7,645 nucleotides of DNA from Dehalococcoidia bacterium (GTDB lineage: Bacteria > Chloroflexota > Dehalococcoidia > Dehalococcoidales > CSSed11-197), in the NCBI GenBank assembly GCA_003552785.1, contig PUOQ01000088.1, positions 1 to 7,645 of the forward strand. Direction: 5' to 3'. The notes beneath the pieces were generated by a model. That model was not told where the DNA came from. It made no database searches and saw nothing but the letters and a program-made list of their open reading frames with translations. A program made the position numbers and the translations under genes. Of this stretch, positions 5,999 through 7,645 are shown in pieces (the stretch's first letter is position 1; every line of letters begins with the position of its first letter).

Positions 5999-6027
5999 AT
6001 TTTAACCTGCAGGCTTTTTGGCTACAA
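5999..6027 (-). promoter_or_regulatory. Putative promoter for the isochorismatase-family gene
   Basis: On the minus strand, TTGTAG (6027-6022), a 17-base spacer and TAAAAT (6004-5999, five of six) form a plausible sigma-A promoter with a weak -35. The palindrome CCTGCAGG (6006-6013) lies in the spacer. The leader would be about 30 bases. Confidence 0.4.
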
Positions 6028-6058
6028 ATATTTAAGTTTCTGGTTTATTATTTCACCT

Positions 6059-6083
6059 GCACCCGGCGCATTTTGCCAGGTGC
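6059..6083. repeat. Imperfect inverted repeat in the divergent intergenic region
   Basis: GCACCCGGC (6059-6067) and GCCAGGTGC (6075-6083) pair over eight of nine positions around the loop GCATTTT. A competing pairing is CACCTG (6054-6059) with CAGGTG (6077-6082). It lies upstream of both divergent promoters and is not followed by a T-run, so an operator is likelier than a terminator. Confidence 0.3.
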
Positions 6084-6132
6084 CATCGATGGAAAAAATG
6101 GACAAGTATATGGGCAGACAATCCAGTTTTTA

Positions 6133-6160
6133 TTTACTTTACAAAAAAACATGTTAAAAT
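6133..6160 (+). promoter_or_regulatory. Putative sigma-A promoter for the catalase gene
   Basis: TTTACT (6133-6138, four of six), a 16-base spacer and TAAAAT (6155-6160, five of six). The start would fall near 6167, giving a leader of about 74 bases that contains the hairpin at 6192-6216. Confidence 0.45.
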
Positions 6161-6168
6161 GGCTGTAA
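6154..6168. promoter_or_regulatory. Weak PerR-box-like site overlapping the catalase -10
   Basis: TTAAAATGGCTGTAA matches 10 of 14 defined positions of the Bacillus-type PerR box (TTATAATNATTATAA, recalled from the literature). The outer TTA/TAA arms are intact and the centre is poor. It covers the -10, where a repressor would block transcription. Catalase genes in Firmicutes are often under PerR. The match is imperfect, so this is tentative. Confidence 0.25.
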
Positions 6169-6191
6169 TCTGCGAATAGCAGGGCCCCAAA

Positions 6192-6216
6192 TATTACCGG
6201 CAGCTTGCTGGTAGTA
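6192..6216 (+). repeat. 10-bp leader hairpin upstream of catalase
   Basis: TATTACCGGC (6192-6201) pairs with GCTGGTAGTA (6207-6216) over ten consecutive positions, two of them G-T wobbles, with the five-base loop AGCTT. It ends 12 bases before the ribosome site. It is followed by AAATTTATTT, not a clean T-run, so an mRNA leader structure is likelier than a terminator. Confidence 0.45.
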
Positions 6217-6228
6217 AAATTTATTTAA

Positions 6229-6243
6229 GAGGTGGCCAGAGTG
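6229..6243 (+). promoter_or_regulatory. Ribosome binding site that fixes the GTG start of catalase
   Basis: GAGGTG (6229-6234) lies six bases before GTG at 6241. The next in-frame ATG (6259) has no ribosome site, so GTG is the start. Confidence 0.7.
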
Positions 6244-7645
6244 AAAAACGATAATCCAATGCAAAAGAACAAGGTGGGCGATCCTTTACCAAGCCGTAAC
6301 GATGTAACAGGCAAATACCCCGGAATTACCCGTGAGAATGGAGCTCCTGTTATAAACAATCAGGATACGATGACAGCAGGGCCCAGAGGGCCGCAGGTTA
6401 TTCAGGACGCCTGGTTGCTTGAAAAGCATGCTCATTTTAACCGGGAGGTTATCCCTGAGCGCCGCATGCATGCTAAAGGATCCGGAGCTTTCGGTGAGTT
6501 TGTGGTAACAAAGGACATCACCAAACACACGAAAGCAAAGATCTTTTCCGAGGTCGGCAAGAAAACCGATTTATTTATGCGCTTTTCTACGGTAGCTGGC
6601 GAGCGGGGCGCTGCCGATGCAGAGCGGGACATCCGCGGCTTTGCCGTAAAATTCTACACCGAAGAGGGCAACTGGGACCTTGTTGGCAACAACACGCCGG
6701 TATTCTTTTTCCGGGACCCGAAAAAGTTTATCGATTTGAACCATGCGGTTAAGCGTGACCCCAGAACCAATATGCGGAGCCCCAACAACAACTGGGACTT
6801 TTGGTCATCCCTTCCTGAATCATTGCTCCAGGTGACGATCACCATGAGCGACCGCGGCATTCCTTCTTCTTACCGCTACATGCATGGATTTTCCAGCCAT
6901 ACTTACAGCCTGATAAACGCCGCAAATGAGCGGGTGTGGGTAAAATTCCATTTTCGCAGCCAGCAGGGTGTCCAGAATTTGACGGACCAGGAAGCTGAAA
7001 TGGTGGTGGCAAAGGATCGGGAGAGTCATCAAAGGGACCTGTATACGGCTATTGAGAAAGGAATGTTTCCCAAATGGACCATGTTTATTCAGGTTATGAC
7101 ACAGGAGCAGGCTGAAAATATGCCATATAACCCCTTTGATTTAACCAAAATGTGGTACAAGAAGGATTTTCCGCTGATCGAGGTGGGCGAAATTGTTTTA
7201 AACAGGAATCCGGAGAATTATTTTGCCGATGTTGAACAGGCTGCTTTCAACCCTGCCAACAATGTACCCGGAACTGGCTATTCCCCTGACCGCATGCTCC
7301 AGACACGGCTATTTGCTTATGGAGATGCGCATCGTTACCGTCTGGGCGTGAACCACCATCAGATTCCCGTCAACAGCCCTCAGGGAGTCAACCACCCCCA
7401 CAGTTTTCATCGAGATGGCATGATGAGGGTGGATGGAAATATGGGCAGCGAGCTCCATTATGAGCCCAACAGCTATGGCAACTGGGTAGACCAGCCTCAA
7501 AGTGCCGAGCCTGTTCAGGAGGGCGGAGATGTTTATCAGTATGACTTCCGTGAAGATGATCATGATTATTTTACCCAGCCAGGAAATCTGTTTCGCGGTA
7601 TGAGCCGGGAGCAACAGCTGGTACTTTTTGAGAATACAGCAAGAA
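6241..7645 (+). CDS. Monofunctional haem catalase, C-terminal end off the window
   Basis: The frame is open from GTG 6241 through 468 codons to the right edge. It converts hydrogen peroxide to water and oxygen in the cytosol. All key residues are present: distal His77 in RRMHAKGSGAFG, Ser116 in RFSTVAGERG, Asn150 in DLVGNNTPVFF, and the proximal haem ligand Tyr360 with Arg356 in TRLFAYGDAHRYRLG. His77-Asn150-Tyr360 spacing equals that of bovine catalase (74-147-357). No signal peptide is present. Small-subunit catalases are usually about 480-500 residues, so little seems missing. The N-terminus (PLPSRNDVTGKYPGITRENG) is typical of small-subunit catalases. I give no gene symbol because kat names differ between lineages. 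It is transcribed away from the isochorismatase-family gene, with its own promoter, leader hairpin and possible PerR site. Confidence 0.97.
   Translation, partial: MKNDNPMQKNKVGDPLPSRNDVTGKYPGITRENGAPVINNQDTMTAGPRGPQVIQDAWLLEKHAHFNREVIPERRMHAKGSGAFGEFVVTKDITKHTKAKIFSEVGKKTDLFMRFSTVAGERGAADAERDIRGFAVKFYTEEGNWDLVGNNTPVFFFRDPKKFIDLNHAVKRDPRTNMRSPNNNWDFWSSLPESLLQVTITMSDRGIPSSYRYMHGFSSHTYSLINAANERVWVKFHFRSQQGVQNLTDQEAEMVVAKDRESHQRDLYTAIEKGMFPKWTMFIQVMTQEQAENMPYNPFDLTKMWYKKDFPLIEVGEIVLNRNPENYFADVEQAAFNPANNVPGTGYSPDRMLQTRLFAYGDAHRYRLGVNHHQIPVNSPQGVNHPHSFHRDGMMRVDGNMGSELHYEPNSYGNWVDQPQSAEPVQEGGDVYQYDFREDDHDYFTQPGNLFRGMSREQQLVLFENTAR

Noticed and set aside
7309..7614. Minus-strand open frame of 101 codons inside the catalase gene
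   Set aside because: It is antisense to the haem-ligand region of a certain catalase, so it is a shadow frame.
1..7645. CRISPR arrays, insertion sequences, tRNA or rRNA genes
   Set aside because: Reading through the window I saw no regularly spaced repeats, transposase motifs, terminal inverted repeats or recognisable stable-RNA sequence.

Overview
The window reads as ordinary bacterial chromosome, most likely from a Gram-positive anaerobe or facultative anaerobe of the Firmicutes (Clostridia/Peptococcaceae-like). The grounds are purine-rich Shine-Dalgarno sites, sigma-A-type promoters, a lipoprotein with an Ig-like domain, a fused ABC-2 antibiotic-type exporter, and mixed GTG/TTG/ATG starts. 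This placement is an inference from gene style and is not proven. No mobile element, CRISPR array, rRNA or tRNA was found.

Layout. Positions 1-1056 (minus strand) hold a two-gene unit: a von Willebrand factor A (vWA) protein with an intact MIDAS metal site, then a J-domain co-chaperone that runs off the left edge. Divergent from it, a small lipoprotein with an Ig/CARDB-like domain lies at 1234-1644 (plus). The 1057-1233 gap carries back-to-back promoters. A 282-base gap (1645-1926) has a perfect hairpin, a short direct repeat and a promoter. It leads into a tightly coupled ABC exporter operon (1927-4496): an ATPase and a 12-TM permease that looks like two fused ABC-2 halves, of the tetronasin/polyketide-exporter type. 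A nested terminator and other CCGG-type dyads fill 4497-4675. Next come a YgjP/DUF45-type HExxH metal hydrolase with a TTG start (4676-5362) and a convergent isochorismatase-family cysteine hydrolase (5422-5961, minus). Divergent from the latter is a monofunctional haem catalase (6241 to the right edge), which is truncated only near its C-terminus.

How the parts relate. The vWA and J-domain genes probably act together in a chaperone-linked assembly whose Hsp70 or other partners may lie off the left edge. The ABC pair exports a hydrophobic compound. The catalase removes hydrogen peroxide. Its promoter region is shared with the isochorismatase-family gene and contains a weak PerR-box-like dyad, so peroxide control is possible. 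Nothing here is clearly a wholly new system. The vWA/J-domain pair and the competing CCGG hairpins between the exporter and hydrolase genes are the best leads.
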